Source of the DNA: Ectocarpus siliculosus
Lineage: Eukaryota > Sar > Phaeophyceae > Ectocarpales > Ectocarpaceae
Assembly (NCBI GenBank): GCA_000310025.1
Contig: FN649732.1
Coordinates: 1,009,712 to 1,073,711, forward strand
DNA: 64,000 nucleotides
Direction of reading: 5' to 3'
Shown: in pieces, positions 35,601 through 46,856 of the stretch
Position numbering within the stretch: position 1 is the stretch's first letter
Layout: each line of letters opens with the position of its first letter
Program-made: the position numbers and the translations under genes
Notes under the pieces: generated by a model
Database searches by the model: none
What the model saw: the letters and a program-made list of their open reading frames with translations, nothing else
Told to the model about the DNA's origin: nothing

Positions 35601-38600
35601 GGTTCGTTGGACGCAAGCCGCAGTCGAAGCGGCGGAGGCGGCGGTCAAAGCATCCGAGGAGGTGGAGATGAAAGCTTCACAAGACATCGGAGAGATGAAA
35701 GCTGCACAAGCTTTTGGGGCGAGGAAAGCTTCGCAAGAGTCACAGGTGGACATTATCCTTGGAGTGGAAGGTCCGGACGAGGAAGCGGCGAGGGCGATGG
35801 AAGCAGCGGCACGAGCGGTAGAAGCGGCCGGAGTTGCGCAACAGACGTCGGAGCAGGCGAAGGCCATGGAGCGGGGGCAAGGCTCGGACGGTCAACTGGT
35901 CGACGTCGGTGATTTCGAAGCTGGCGGATTCTTGTGAGTGGTAGAATAGAATGAAAATAGCCCGCCTTCCCATAAGTCGATGTATGCTGCAGAGAGGAGC
36001 GGTGCATGGTTGAGATGTAGGGTTGCTGGGAGATCGCAGTTCCAAGCTTCTGGGCCTCTGCAGCGTTTGTACCGACTAATTGTTGTGCTTGCGTCGTGTT
36101 TGTTGATGTGGTACACGTGACCAGATCGGCCGAGTACTCCAGCGGCCGTTTCTTTGGCCCCGTGGCGAAGAAGCTGTGGCTAGCGGCAGAGGCCAAGCGG
36201 GCGGGAGCACGCCCTGGGCGTGACTCGTCATACCTGCCAGTACGTGCGGGGCACGGACAGTCGCCGGCTTGGCCTGGCCGCTCGCCGGGTTATCCTGGCC
36301 GCTCGCCGGCTATTGCTGCCCGTTACAGGCGACCGGCTGCAAGCACCCCCGCACACTCTGATGTGGTCGAAGCCGTAGAAGCAGCAGGACAGGCTGTGGA
36401 AGCTGCGGCCCAAGCGATGGAGAGAGCGGAACAAGCGAAAGAAGCCCTGGGCGAGGACACGGGAGAGCCAGAGCGCAGAGATGATGCTGGCGACCTCAAC
36501 CCCCGGGAGTACGGGTGAGCACTACGGCGACAATCCAACGGTTGGCTGAACTCGTGAGATGGCGTCCGTTGCCCCGCCATGTCCGCGGCCCTTCGATGCT
36601 AACATGTCTGATAACTCACTTTTTTTCTATTCGTGCGCCATATGCCCTGATCAACCTGTGGTATTCCTGACAGGTCGGCGGAGTCCTCCAACAAGGGTTT
36701 CTTTGATTCCATCGCCAAAGAACTTCGGGAGTTGGCAGACGAAGCCAAGCGGGAGGCTGAGAAAGAAGCTGCGCAGGCTGCACATGGGTGGGTGGATTGG
36801 ATGCTGCTTAGCGGGGACATGGTTTCGTTAGATACACAAGAGAAACCCGCGCATATAAATATGCATAGGCCTCATCAACAGTAGGTCATTCAACGGATCA
36901 CATCGATACCATTCAACGTTGCGAATCGTAGGAGAACGTTCGCAACGTGTTCACCCGACGGACCGCGAATGATGTTGTTGGCAATGCGCTCAGGCCGCCT
37001 GGGTACACAAGCAGCGGGCTGTTTGACACCATGGACGCTGGGATACCGACAAGACGCCCAATCACGGACACTACAGCTGAGTGCCTTAAGGAGCCAAAGT
37101 GGGAGGCAGTCAGGCAGGAAGCCGAGAAAACGGCCATGGAGGCCACCCGGCTTGTGAAGGCAGCCCAAACGGCGGCCTTTGAACTCAAAGCAGTCGAGGA
37201 GGTGGAGGTCGCGGAAGCTCTAGACTCCGAAGAAGACGAAGAGGAGGATCACATCGACGGCGATTACGGTGCCTACGGGTGAGTTTGGAGATGCCCCTCC
37301 CGCGCAGCCAAAGCGTCGTCAGTTGAGACCCACGTTCCTTCGAAAGATCGAAGAACAATCACCCCCCCCTTCCCCCGAGGGTCTCTTGTTGGATATGGTG
37401 GCCTGCGTTGATCGAACCCCATGTGCCTCCCCTCGACAGGTCGACAGAGTATACTAGCAGGAAGTTCGGCGACCGGATCAAGAAAGCAACCAAGAAGGTC
37501 AAGTCCGGCGTCCAGAACGCGGCGAAAAAGACAAAGCAGGCGGCTCAGACCGCCGCCCGAAAGGCCGAGGAGGCAGCTAAACAGGCGAGATCATGTGTTC
37601 ATAAGCTGTTTCTGCACAGCAGGTGTTGTGGCTGGTGTTTTCAACGATAAAAGTCGTTCCGTTCTCTCCTCAGTAACTTTAGCCTAGACATCTACCAGTC
37701 CAACTCGCGCGGACGCCTTCCGTGGCCACAATTCGATTTCCCGAAATTTGGTGCAGGTAAGGTAAGTAGTATCACCGCGAACGCGAAAACAGCGCAAAAA
37801 CCAAACCGATAGCCAGTACTCAGACGTCGCTGGTGACATATCGCGCAAAGGAGATGCGTAACTATATATATATCATTGGATGAGAAGGCAACTGAAGTAG
37901 CGATAATCATCATTGTGAACGGGTTTTCATTGGCACTACCGCAGGCGAAGCGGGAGGCAGAGAGAATTGCCAAGGATGCCGCGCGCAAAGCAGAAGCAGC
38001 GGCCCTCAAGGCCAAGAGGGAAGCGGAGAAGTCCGCCAAGGCCGTGGCTCAAGCCGCCAAAGAAGTAAAGAAGGCGGGGGAGCTTGTGGCGAAAGAGGTG
38101 ATTCGGACAATCGACATGCTGCACATATATACAGCGGGGTCAAGTACTACGAACTTAGGGGAGCTGTAAAACAGTTGACCATACGCACATGACACAGCAT
38201 CGCCGAAAACCGGTGAACGGGACCGATGTATTGATTGTATTCGAGTTGCGAAGTACAGGTCGGGCGCGTCAGTTCATTCTACGGAGAGATGCACCCCCCG
38301 TCCTCCCCACCTCGCCGTGTTGTATGTTATGATAAGCACTGAGAGAGTCTTTCCGCCCCGAAAGAAAACCGACAGACTTTCTTGTTCACGGTGGTCTACT
38401 GGTATACATTTGTCCCCCAACAGGTGGCAGACAAGGCGCAGATAGCGGCGGCTGCGGCGAAGCAGGCCGCGGAAGGTGCGGCGAAGCTGGCAGAGAACGC
38501 TGTGAACGAGGTGGGAGATGTGGCAGGTGACATAAAGGACGGTGTCGAGGATGCGGCGGACAAAGTGAAGGACGGGGTCGTGCACGCTGCCGACAAGGTG

Positions 38601-41600
38601 CGAAACGCTGTGCATGTTTACGCCTGTTTACCTTTCTTGTGCTCCATTGAGAGGCCTAGACAGAGTAGATCACGTGGGCAAAGTATTTACACAACCCGTC
38701 GTCAGAGCAAGGGGCCGGCAGTTACGACAAGTCTTGCCTCGCCGAGTAATACGGCTCCCAATCAAGGCAGGTTCTGCGGGAGTACACTCGAACGTCCGAA
38801 CCGCTTGGTTCGTTGGTTAGGCAAGCATTCATTCCCAGAAGATGTCCCGAAGGTTTCCCTGCTTGGCGATGCGCGCGTGAGTGCGGTTCCTAACGCAGAA
38901 ATTTACGATTCTGAACCCCCTTTTTTCTATCCAATGGAAAAGGTTAAGGACGTCGCCAAGGACGCCGCCGAGGTCGTGGGCGATGTTACCATGAAGATGG
39001 TCGACGTGGTGGAAGAGGTGGTCGAGGAGGTGAGATGCAGTCAAAATTAGACGTACATCCTATGCGCAGCAGACGGCCTCATCCACGGGATAAGTTAGTG
39101 GATATCGAAGAGCCACGATGTTGCAAATGGTTTAGGTCTGGTGCACGGCACCAGCGCCTCCCCTCAAGTCGATGTAGTTGTGAAATCCAGGTTGGCGACA
39201 ATTGCCGCTCTCGGATGTCTGCGTTTTGTGTTCTGCCCCACCACGACCGTGTTTGGTCCTGTACTGCTTGCCAGCTCGTATTCGTTCGAAGCCTGAATGA
39301 CGGCGGTTGGTTGGATCATTGTGATCAACGATGTGGACCCCCCGCCGATTCGCGTCCCATCGAATGTGCTTCTTTTCTTGCGGGCACTCAGGTGTGGGAG
39401 CACACTCCGGAGGGGCTGAAGAAGGTGGCCAGGAAAGTAGCGGTGAGCTATCTCCTCGTGGCATTGGAAATGTGTTCCATTTCGACAACGACAATCCTGT
39501 CATTTTTTCAAGGCGTTACTCTTCTACAAACTCATTTGAAGTACCCGTTGCTGATGATGGTCCACTTCGGACGTCATCCAGTACGACTCGGCGTATGTGG
39601 ACATCATGACCGATTGAACACTTCATCCCCTTATCTCGAGTTTTTCAGGATTTGAGGAAGGCGAATGAGTGAAAGAGTTTGGTATGTGCTCAAAGCCAAG
39701 ATACAAGACCTTGATCAGTGCAACCCATCCATAGAACACATGCAACTGATTTCGAACGGTCCCATTTCCCTACCCCGGCGCTTCTTGCTTTGTGCCAACC
39801 CTTCCAGAAAGTTGTCAAGAAGGGGGTGGACTTTGTGGTGAAGATCGGCAAGGTGGTGTATCACTTCGTCGAAACCAAGCTCGAGCAGCTCGTCAAGGCT
39901 CTCGACTGGCTGTGGGACAAAATCAAGGTTTGGACGAGTACGGGTCGCGGCAGAGGCGACGCAAAATGAAACACTGTACTCCATCGCATGGACCATGTCT
40001 TTAGGCGGGAGTGCAAGATGTATGCACGTGGGTCAAGCGGCCTTGGGAACTGGAAATATAGTCCGGGTCGGCTCCACAGGTCGGCTCCCTAGACACTCAT
40101 GCGTACTGTAGACGCACTCATGTTCAGACACCTCCCGACGACATGCGGGCGGATATAGGTGAGGAAGTAGGCAACAACTGATCGATACTTTTGGCATGTT
40201 CGTTCCGCCCGAGAAAAAGCTCGAACAGCCGCTGCCCAACACAACTGAGTTGAACACTACCAACCGTCCTGTGTATGTGGACATTCCCGTGGCGAACGAA
40301 CAGACGGGTATCATGAAGGCTATCGAATGGCTCGCCAGTTTCTTCAAGTACAAAGAGATTTTGAAGACCGCCGAGATACTGGAAGCCGGGGCGATTTACG
40401 GGATCGACCAGTTCATCGCCACGATTCCCTCTGAGGACGCCGTCAAGGAGTTCTTCAACGACCTTCGTCTCATGTTGGAGAGGAAGACGTGAGCGAACAC
40501 CTCCCGTTATCAATACTTGTTTTGCAACCATGAGGCGGTACTAATGCTGTGTGCTGTGGAAGAGAAGAAGGCTGTCGAGGCTGCACCGTAGGTGTCACCC
40601 GGGGCTCACATCGGCCATGAACCTGCGCATCATCTCCCCATACCCATACCGTCTTTGCTTCGTAAAGATCACCTTGGCTCGGTCCTCGGAGGATTGGTTC
40701 TATGTTCGAGCGCCAGCAGTGAAAATCCCATGCGCCATCCCTAAACCAGAAACCTAAACCCAGCGCGATACCTACCAAACCTGAGCTTTGGAACCGGTTA
40801 CATTTCTGTGAGGAGGCGCCGTAGTTCACAGCGGCCCGGATCATCCATTCTTGGCTTGTTCCGTTCCTTACGTTTCTGGCGACACTGCTTACTGTCGTGG
40901 CTATCCTGCAGCGGTCTTGACCTCGACGCCCAGGACATGAGCACGGAGGACACGACGCCGGACGACCGCGAGGTCGATCCCAAGGAAAATTTCGTTCAAC
41001 ACCACAGCACGTGCGGCACCTTCGAAGGGGCAGGGACCCCCGCTGATGCGAAAGGTGGGTTGACGACGGGATCCATCTCGTGCGTGCTCACCGACGTTGC
41101 GGGCAAGAAACCACCCAAACCTTATGAAACAGGAAGGCTTCCTGATGCGGCTTGGAGATCTCCCGTGTTGACAGTCAGTCAGTGTGCGCTTTTTTGCTGG
41201 ATATTCCGTCGTGCGTGTTGATTGGGTCGACGTTGTGTGCTGCTCGGAGCCCCATATGACCAAGCAACCTTGAATTCCACACTCAACGTCGAACGTCAGC
41301 CCACCCTAGAGTCGCCAACCGTGCCGCAATCCCCACCCCACCGTACACGCTTGTGTCGAGCAGATGACTCGAAAGACCAGGAAAAAGCGTCAGAAGACAG
41401 CGATGATGACGACCCGGGCATGGATACCGTGGCGGAGAAGCTCAACTACTTGTACGAGAAACTCAAAGAGGGCTTGAACGCCTTTATGTCCGCGCTGGCT
41501 GAAGGCATCGTCGATCTGCTGGAGGTACGTTGGATACTCTCGGGGAGAGGGGGTGGGTGATGGCAACCTTCGGAGCCCCCGCGCCTCGTGCTAGACCTGT

Positions 41601-44600
41601 AAGCAGTGGAGGGAATTCCTATGTGCGCGTCACTACGGGATTGATTGCGTGGAAGCAAGCAGTAGGAGGAAAGAGGAGCCCATGTCTCGCACCTTCGTTC
41701 GTTTTGGGCAACGATCCCTGGTGCAGGAAACCCTTGTGTTGCCACCGCTACAGGAAATCATTCCTCATGCCGATGTTTATTTACACGTCGCACAGGGTGG
41801 CACACAGCTAATGGTAAAGATCCTGAAGTTCGTAGCGAAGAAGTTCCGCGACTGGCTCGCCGACGGGGGGCCAATATACATCCCGATCATCAGCGAGATC
41901 TACAAGCTCATCACGGGGCGCAAACTCAAGCTCGCCAAGGCGTTGTTCTTCATATTTGCGATCCCCGTAACATACATGGCCAAGGCAGTTCTAGGGAAAT
42001 GGCCATCGCAAATGGTCTCGGTCGACCAATTGACCGGCGCCAAAGGCAACACCTTGTCAATCGCTGGCCAGGCGCCCGACTCTACCGACGCAGGTTAGAA
42101 GAAACGAGCTGGTGTCGTTCTGTGAGCAGCCATCAATAGTTGTACTTGTCCTCGTCAAGGAAGGAAGGGCTTGACTTTCGGTCCACATTGGAACAATTGT
42201 CGCTGGTTCGACCACTTCCGAGCTTTTTTCAACCTTCCCTGCTATTGTCTTCCGTGCATATTGTATTGTACAGCACGTGCGGCACTAAGCTTTGGACAAC
42301 TCCCACGCACCTCAATCCTTTCCCTGACAGGTGCTCCAGCGCATCTGACTAGGGCCCTTCCTGGCGATGACAGCAGCAGGTAACAGCGCTTGCTTGGAGG
42401 GTTGTGTTTCATTGCTGCCCCGTGACTAAAAGGGGCACCAGGTCGAGTGAGGAATTAATTCTCACTAGACGAAACGTAGTAGAAGGATGAGCGATGTGAG
42501 GATTTGCTGTGCCACCCGTTGACCAGCCCCTGCCGGTGGAGGAAATCTGGCGATTAACAATGGTCCACGCCTTTGGTGCAACAAGCAAACGGACATGGTA
42601 TTGTTGGCACCACTATTCACCCCAAGCAGTCCCCTCAGAGTATGAACTATCTGAATAGGCTGCTTCCTTGTCCGCGCGGCACTTGCAGCGAGTTCGTCTA
42701 CACATCAAGGTCGGGTGAATCCGAAGAGAAGCCTGGGACTGATGCCCAGAAAAGTATTTGGGCCATTCTGAAGATTGCCTCCATCGCCATCTCCGGCGTC
42801 ACGATACCATGCCAAGGTGATGGAACGTTTGCTGACTGGTTGTGCTTCATCGCATCAAGCAGCAACATTGTGCGTCCTTAGGTATCTTTCGTGAGCTAGA
42901 TATAGCAACGACATGTTCCGCTAAGACGTATGCTGGCTCCCAAGAGGGTTATCTGTGTAGCCCGTTGTACAGTAGTCCTGGGTGTGAGTGGATGCCGCTG
43001 ACGCTTTCGTGCTGAATCGTCTCGCTGCGGTGTTGGGGGCGTTCACTGCCGTTTCGTATCGCAGCAATGATCGACATCACCAAGATTCCCGCGGGGGACC
43101 GTAATTTCTTGACGAATCGCTTCAAGAAGTCGCACCCCATCTTCAAGATAATCAGCTACGGCAGGGCACTCCAGAAGATCTTGAACCTCGCATCAACCAT
43201 GGTGTACGTTGGTGACTATTTCACCGGCCCGAAAACGCCGTTGAAGAGGTGAGACAACTGTTTTCCGGTCGGGTGTGGCTGTCCATGATATATTTCCCCG
43301 GCTCGCGTCGAGGAGTAGACTTGGTTTGTAATCCGGGGGGGAATCGAAAAACGTTCAACGCTTGGCAAGCGATTTCCTCATACTACCGAGTCTTCGGTAT
43401 TCGAAAGTCTTCGATCCGTTGCTCAAAATGTTGCAGGTTACGGTAAGCCTTAGTTCGTATGCTGTAGTTGGTGTTGAGCATGCTGACAACACCGGAGACC
43501 TGATTCGAGAAGCTGACCTCTAGAAAACCCGCTTCCCTGTTGCTTTCGCCCCTGCAGGAAGGACAAAGCGTTCTTCTCATTCTTGACCATGTTCGACGCG
43601 GCCGGCGTATTAGTCAGCCTGAAGGTGGACGGAGGGCAGGCGTCAGAGCCAGGAGCAGGGGGGTTGGTCAACATGAACGCAACGGAGGGGGGGCAAACGC
43701 CAAATAACGCGTAAGCAAGCGGACGAGACGAGTCATTTTGTTGTGGTTGAGGTTTTTTCGGGTCACTGTCGAAGCAAGGCGGCTTTACTCCCTATTTGTT
43801 TAGATGGACGGCATCGGCCAGACTCGCTCTCTCCTATCATAGCTGTTTCTGCGACGTAAGTCAAGTCGCTGTGTAATGAATGAACGTTGAGAGTATCGAC
43901 CACACATGAACCTGTAGCAAATAGCGTTGTTAGAGAACCAGCATCAACGGATCAAAAACTGCTCCCGGTATTCGCGCTGTCACAGTCGCACCCTGCCGTA
44001 CTGGTTTCATTTCTGGCATGGTATTGAGCGTTCAGCCGAACGCTTACTACACGAGCCCCCCCTTCCCTTCCCAAGCCTGCATGTCCTAGGCCAACGGTTT
44101 CCTGTGCCTTGGGTTCCCTCTGCTTTCACCCTTCCCCTCCAGAACTGTCCCGGCGATTATTTTCGACATGGCCGACGGTATCGCTGAGATCGCGAAGGGG
44201 AGCAGGTTGATCGCGCTTGCAAACGAGCTCGACGAGGGCGGCCGCCAGGAAAGAACGATGAAGTTTCAAGGTGATGTGTTTAGTTTATCCCTTTGCCGTG
44301 CTTGGTTGTGAGGGTGTTTGACAGAGGTGCTGTCCCTGAAGGAGCCAACTACCCGAGTCGATTGGGCTGGTGACGACTTGACGAGAAATGCCTGTACTCT
44401 GACCAGGGATCCGGCCATCAAGCCAACGTACTGTAGCTGGATGCTCCTGTATGATTCGACCGATCATTTTGGGGTGTACCGCCACACACGAAGGCGAGAT
44501 TCAGAAATGCAGATATAACAGTAGTCTAATCAGATGATATCGGCTCTGAGACCAAACAACAACACCCTTCTACACAGGTTCTCACGGGATCTTCAAGGGA

Positions 44601-44828
44601 GCCAGTCAGATGGCCACGGCGTTTGGGAAGCAGATCGTAAAATCGCCAGCCGATCCTGCCACCAAGGTCGCGGTGATAATTGTTGCTGCCGGCCTCAAGT
44701 GGATAACAAAGGTCCCCCTGGGCATGGCATCAGTGGTGCTGCAGCTCGAAGGCTCTGCTGAGGGTAAAGATGAGGACAAAGATCTGAAAAACAACGCCTA
44801 CTGGATCGCCTGTTTCGCCTACCTGTGA
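21261..44828 (+). CDS. Type III (p10-p20 permuted) metacaspase fused to giant C-terminal extension, copy 1
   Basis: Exons by eye: 21261-21350, 22292-22368, 22649-22772 (GC donor), 23140-23217, 23736-23795, 24223-24342, 24672-24766, 24908-24960, 25223-25341, 25711-25884, 26221-26562, 27043-27215, 27935-28085, 28646-28834, 29181-29351, 29745-29987, 30308-30396, 30770-30863, 31135-31276, 31629-31728, 32159-32332, 32831-33046, 33564-33672, 33901-34089, 34561-34719, 34989-35074, 35502-35933, 36125-36514, 36674-36821, 36932-37278, 37440-37584, 37945-38097, 38424-38597, 38943-39029, 39392-39442, 39808-39927, 40214-40488, 40912-41054, 41364-41524, 41796-42093, 42331-42379, 42689-42816, 43065-43248, 43558-43710, 44143-44270, 44578-44828. 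Phases chain to about 2,477 residues. The Arg/Lys-specific, Ca-dependent protease class is inferred from p10 (about 56-143) and p20 (about 144-330) with 'YSGHGG' His234 and 'DCCHSG' Cys290. No signal peptide, so probably cytosolic. Everything after residue 444 is uncharacterised. Two adjacent genes is the alternative, but exon 12 has no start codon of its own in the other copy. Confidence 0.8.
21890..22130. repeat. Dispersed repeat with telomere-like motifs (copy 2), in intron 1
   Basis: Carries ATAGGGTTAGGGTTAG (about 22043-22058) and a further TTAGGG, with flanks matching 20160-20415. A short inverted TAACCCTAACCCTA lies at about 21450-21466 in the same intron. Confidence 0.7.
22292..23795 (+). 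other. p10-like domain exons of metacaspase copy 1 (N-terminal to p20)
   Basis: Four exons encode 'MFSGCQDKQTSADVHD', 'GACTNALLVNV', 'SWMSLLKGMRTTLSTKKFKQ' and 'IPQMATSKKLDIHSPFSLAG'. The order SGCxDxQTSAD, GACTxAL, then Q-x-PQxxTS is the p10 signature that normally closes type I/II metacaspases. Here it comes before p20, as in type III metacaspases. An acidic lead-in ('DMSDDDFDTEIADEIK') precedes it. Confidence 0.85.
24223..25884 (+). other. p20 peptidase domain exons of metacaspase copy 1
   Basis: Five exons read 'KHRALLIGINYVG', 'LKGCHNDVAQMKDYIVEH', 'TRANIIEAIEWLVEG', 'FMHYSGHGG', 'MIPTDYSMSGHIKDDEL' and 'VVDCCHSGSILDLPY'. The metacaspase His (GHGG) and Cys (DCCHSG) are both present, so the domain should be catalytically competent. 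The substrate pocket Asp of family C14 probably lies in the DxCHSG segment (inference). Confidence 0.92.
26221..26562 (+). other. Ala/Gln-rich linker exon, copy 1
   Basis: A single 114-codon exon. 'GPYMKAIRAKAAAAAAAKAA' opens it, followed by Gln/Glu runs ('KQQQEQEQ') and 'KDQPPSEDVAP'. Identity with the second copy ends at the GTAAGC donor, which supports splicing on to 27043 rather than termination here. Confidence 0.75.
27043..34089 (+). other. Uncharacterised region B (about residues 445-1124), copy 1
   Basis: Thirteen exons giving about 680 residues with alternating beta-like and polar segments, e.g. 'EFVVWVCDKLAHS', 'RVFYGTSLGNDDLQMSMFP', 'DVYVAGTKKVIWYDD', 'RHVFILL', 'NGKLLYTSQDPEEGS', 'GNVHVNNIN', 'VTIRMPGLDRPLEIMC'. 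The repeated pattern of short strands with aromatic and Gly turns suggests beta-propeller or lectin-like repeats (inference). I recall a similar arrangement from large uncharacterised bacterial and fungal proteins but cannot name the family. Confidence 0.5.
32612..32669. repeat. (TC)n microsatellite
   Basis: About 29 uninterrupted TC units in the intron between the exons at 32159-32332 and 32831-33046, close to the 3' splice side. Confidence 0.95.
34989..39442 (+). other. Ala/Lys/Glu-rich helical exons (LEA-like), about residues 1178-1848
   Basis: Ten exons of strongly amphipathic, low-complexity helix: 'KKARENADEAIYETKKHAAE', 'QEQATEYAAEATKWAGEAK', 'AARKAEAAALKAKREAEKSA', 'VADKAQIAAAAAKQAAEGAA', 'DVAKDAAEVVGDV'. 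The AxxKAxxAA periodicity resembles group 3 LEA or apolipoprotein-like helices. One exon (36125-36514) carries three Pro/Gly repeats of the 'PGRSP' type. No paralog is visible for this part because the second copy leaves the window first. Confidence 0.6.
39808..44828 (+). other. C-terminal conserved-looking region (about residues 1849-2477)
   Basis: Eleven exons, from 'KVVKKGVDFVVKIGKVVYHF' and 'LEQLVKALDWLWDKIK' through 'GIMKAIEWLASFFKYKEILK' and 'PIIPIISEIYKLITG'-like sequence (actual: 'YIPIISEIYKLITGRKLKLA') to the hydrophobic 'ALFFIFAIPVTYMAKAVLG', ending 'WIACFAYL' and TGA at 44828. The chain of short amphipathic helices plus an IP-x-T hydrophobic segment recalls the C-terminal part of certain large uncharacterised bacterial/fungal proteins (memory only). 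The region could bind membranes. Confidence 0.55.
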
Positions 44829-46856
44829 GGTGCTTGCACTCAAATCGGGTGGAGAAGTGCTGAAGGGCGCAGGGGGCAACGAATGGGTGTTGCAGAAGCG
44901 AGGCCGTCTTCCTTGAGCGTCGAACTGGCGATGCGTAAACAAGACGAGTTGCTATAGCTTGGTGCGCCTACGAGATCGGCTGTCGTATGGGATGGAGCGG
45001 CCGTCGCTGACCTTTGTGCCTGAAGGCTGTATGGACAGACAAGCATCCGGTAGCTTTTCTATGCCTCCTTGTACTTGCTTTCTCCAGCCCGTCTGCTTCG
45101 TTCCCTCCCCTCTGATCTATGGCGACTCATTTTGTCAAGGGAAGTCGCTCGCCGTGTGCGTCGCTTGTATATTCCGGTTGCCGTGTCTCCGCGATGGGAC
45201 GTCCGGCGTGGGTCTGTCTGGTTCCAATTATGTTTCTTCCATCAGTCGGGACGAGATACTGCTGTGATTGAGTCCTGAACGGTTTGGTTGGACGTTTTTT
45301 CCGTCCGCGATTGCCCGGACCACAGAGTAGACAAAACCTACAGTAGTTTGTTGCACGCGTGCGTGTTCTGTCTTCTGGTCATGGAGAATGACTGCCCAAC
45401 GATACGTTGTCGTTGGCGCGCGTTCATGTCTGAAAATGTTGAAAATGGTGGTTCTCTCTCTAGTTCTTCACAATCTTTGTGGTGGATGTTTGGCCGGCAA
45501 CACACAGACTGAGCTGAGATTGCCTTCTCTTGTTTTTTTTCTTGACAGCCGCGCCCGCCCGTACTCCTTAGCCGTAAACCCTCTCTCTCGGTCGTGCTTG
45601 CTTGTTGTTTATTCTGTCCCTACTTTCTGAGACAACCAACTGCGCAGTAACGACTTCTTACGTCAGTCAGTGAGATGGACTCAAACTTCTTCTTCGCTTG
45701 AAAAGGTTTTGTACTTTACACAACAGCTGTGACCTACCAATGACTGACTGCTGCCTGTTCTCTCACGGCGGTGTGCCTATTGACATACCTGGTGTATATT
45801 TGAGAGCGAGAGAAAGCAGTAGTACAGCGGTAGCAGTTTCATACAAATATATCAAGGCGTCGTTCGGCCTGGTTCCGCAACAACAAAAAAGTCAGACATG
45901 GTGTCGTTTGTTGGTTCTCTCAACCAAAGAACATGAATGCCGACGCCGCGCGAGCGACCCGCCCCAGCCACACTCACACGCTCGAATGCGTATGAATGCA
46001 CGGAAGGAATGGCTCGGAAGCAGAATCAGACATTGCCGCGCATTGCCGGGATATTTAAACATCAATTGTTGTGCAGCAGAAGGGAGAGCGTGGGAGGGCG
46101 AAAGATGGTGGACGGAGCGACGGCAAGGCGATCGGCGGGGCGATAATTAACGACGAAATAATAACTAAAGGAAGACCAGCCTAAGCTACAACATAGACTA
46201 GATAGCGAGCGGTTGTCACAACTCCATGCATGCATGCTACACCAATCTCATCCGGTGGATATCGTTGCTGTTGTGATCATTGATCGTGTGGATGCCGTTC
46301 CGTTTTTGCTGTTTTTGTTGGAGATCCATACAACAATAACAAGTGCACGGGTTCACAGCGATCGAAAGAGGGTTATTGGGACGGGCCGGCAGCTAATAAA
46401 CGTCAAGGTCGGGTCACGGTGCAACCTCTGATTTCGGCCCAAGAATACGACCGAGTCCCCCTTTGGTAAAATATTAATATGCGGGGTTGTGTTTTCGCAG
46501 ATTCCCCATCCCTTCCCTTCCCCCCTTCCCTTCCCTTGGGACAAATAGCACCGACCGAAGCTGCTCCAGAAGCGAGAATGGAGTGCACCTCAGCCTCTCT
46601 CTGTGATCGACGATGTAATGCACCACTCAGACCTACCACACCGCTTGGTTGTCTTTCTCCTCACTCAAAAGGAATCTCGCATTCCCACACACACAGCTGC
46701 ACAGGCAGACCTCGCGGAGTACTATTTTGTTGCCGCTTTCCGGCGATTGTTGATTTTCATCGAGGGGGGGGGGCGTGAAGTAGAAATCAGACCCCCTACC
46801 ACGATTTGCATTCACGGAGCACCACGTTTGTTTCTGAAAATATATGTGTCTTTACA
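44829..46856. other. Intergenic region, no gene seen
   Basis: After the stop at 44828 come probable 3' UTR and about 2 kb without a supported reading frame. Frames such as 45698-46150 have no recognisable domain. It runs up to the foldback element that opens the second duplication unit. Confidence 0.5.

Noticed and set aside
45698-46150. 150-codon frame between the two gene units
   Set aside because: No domain, odd composition and no counterpart elsewhere.
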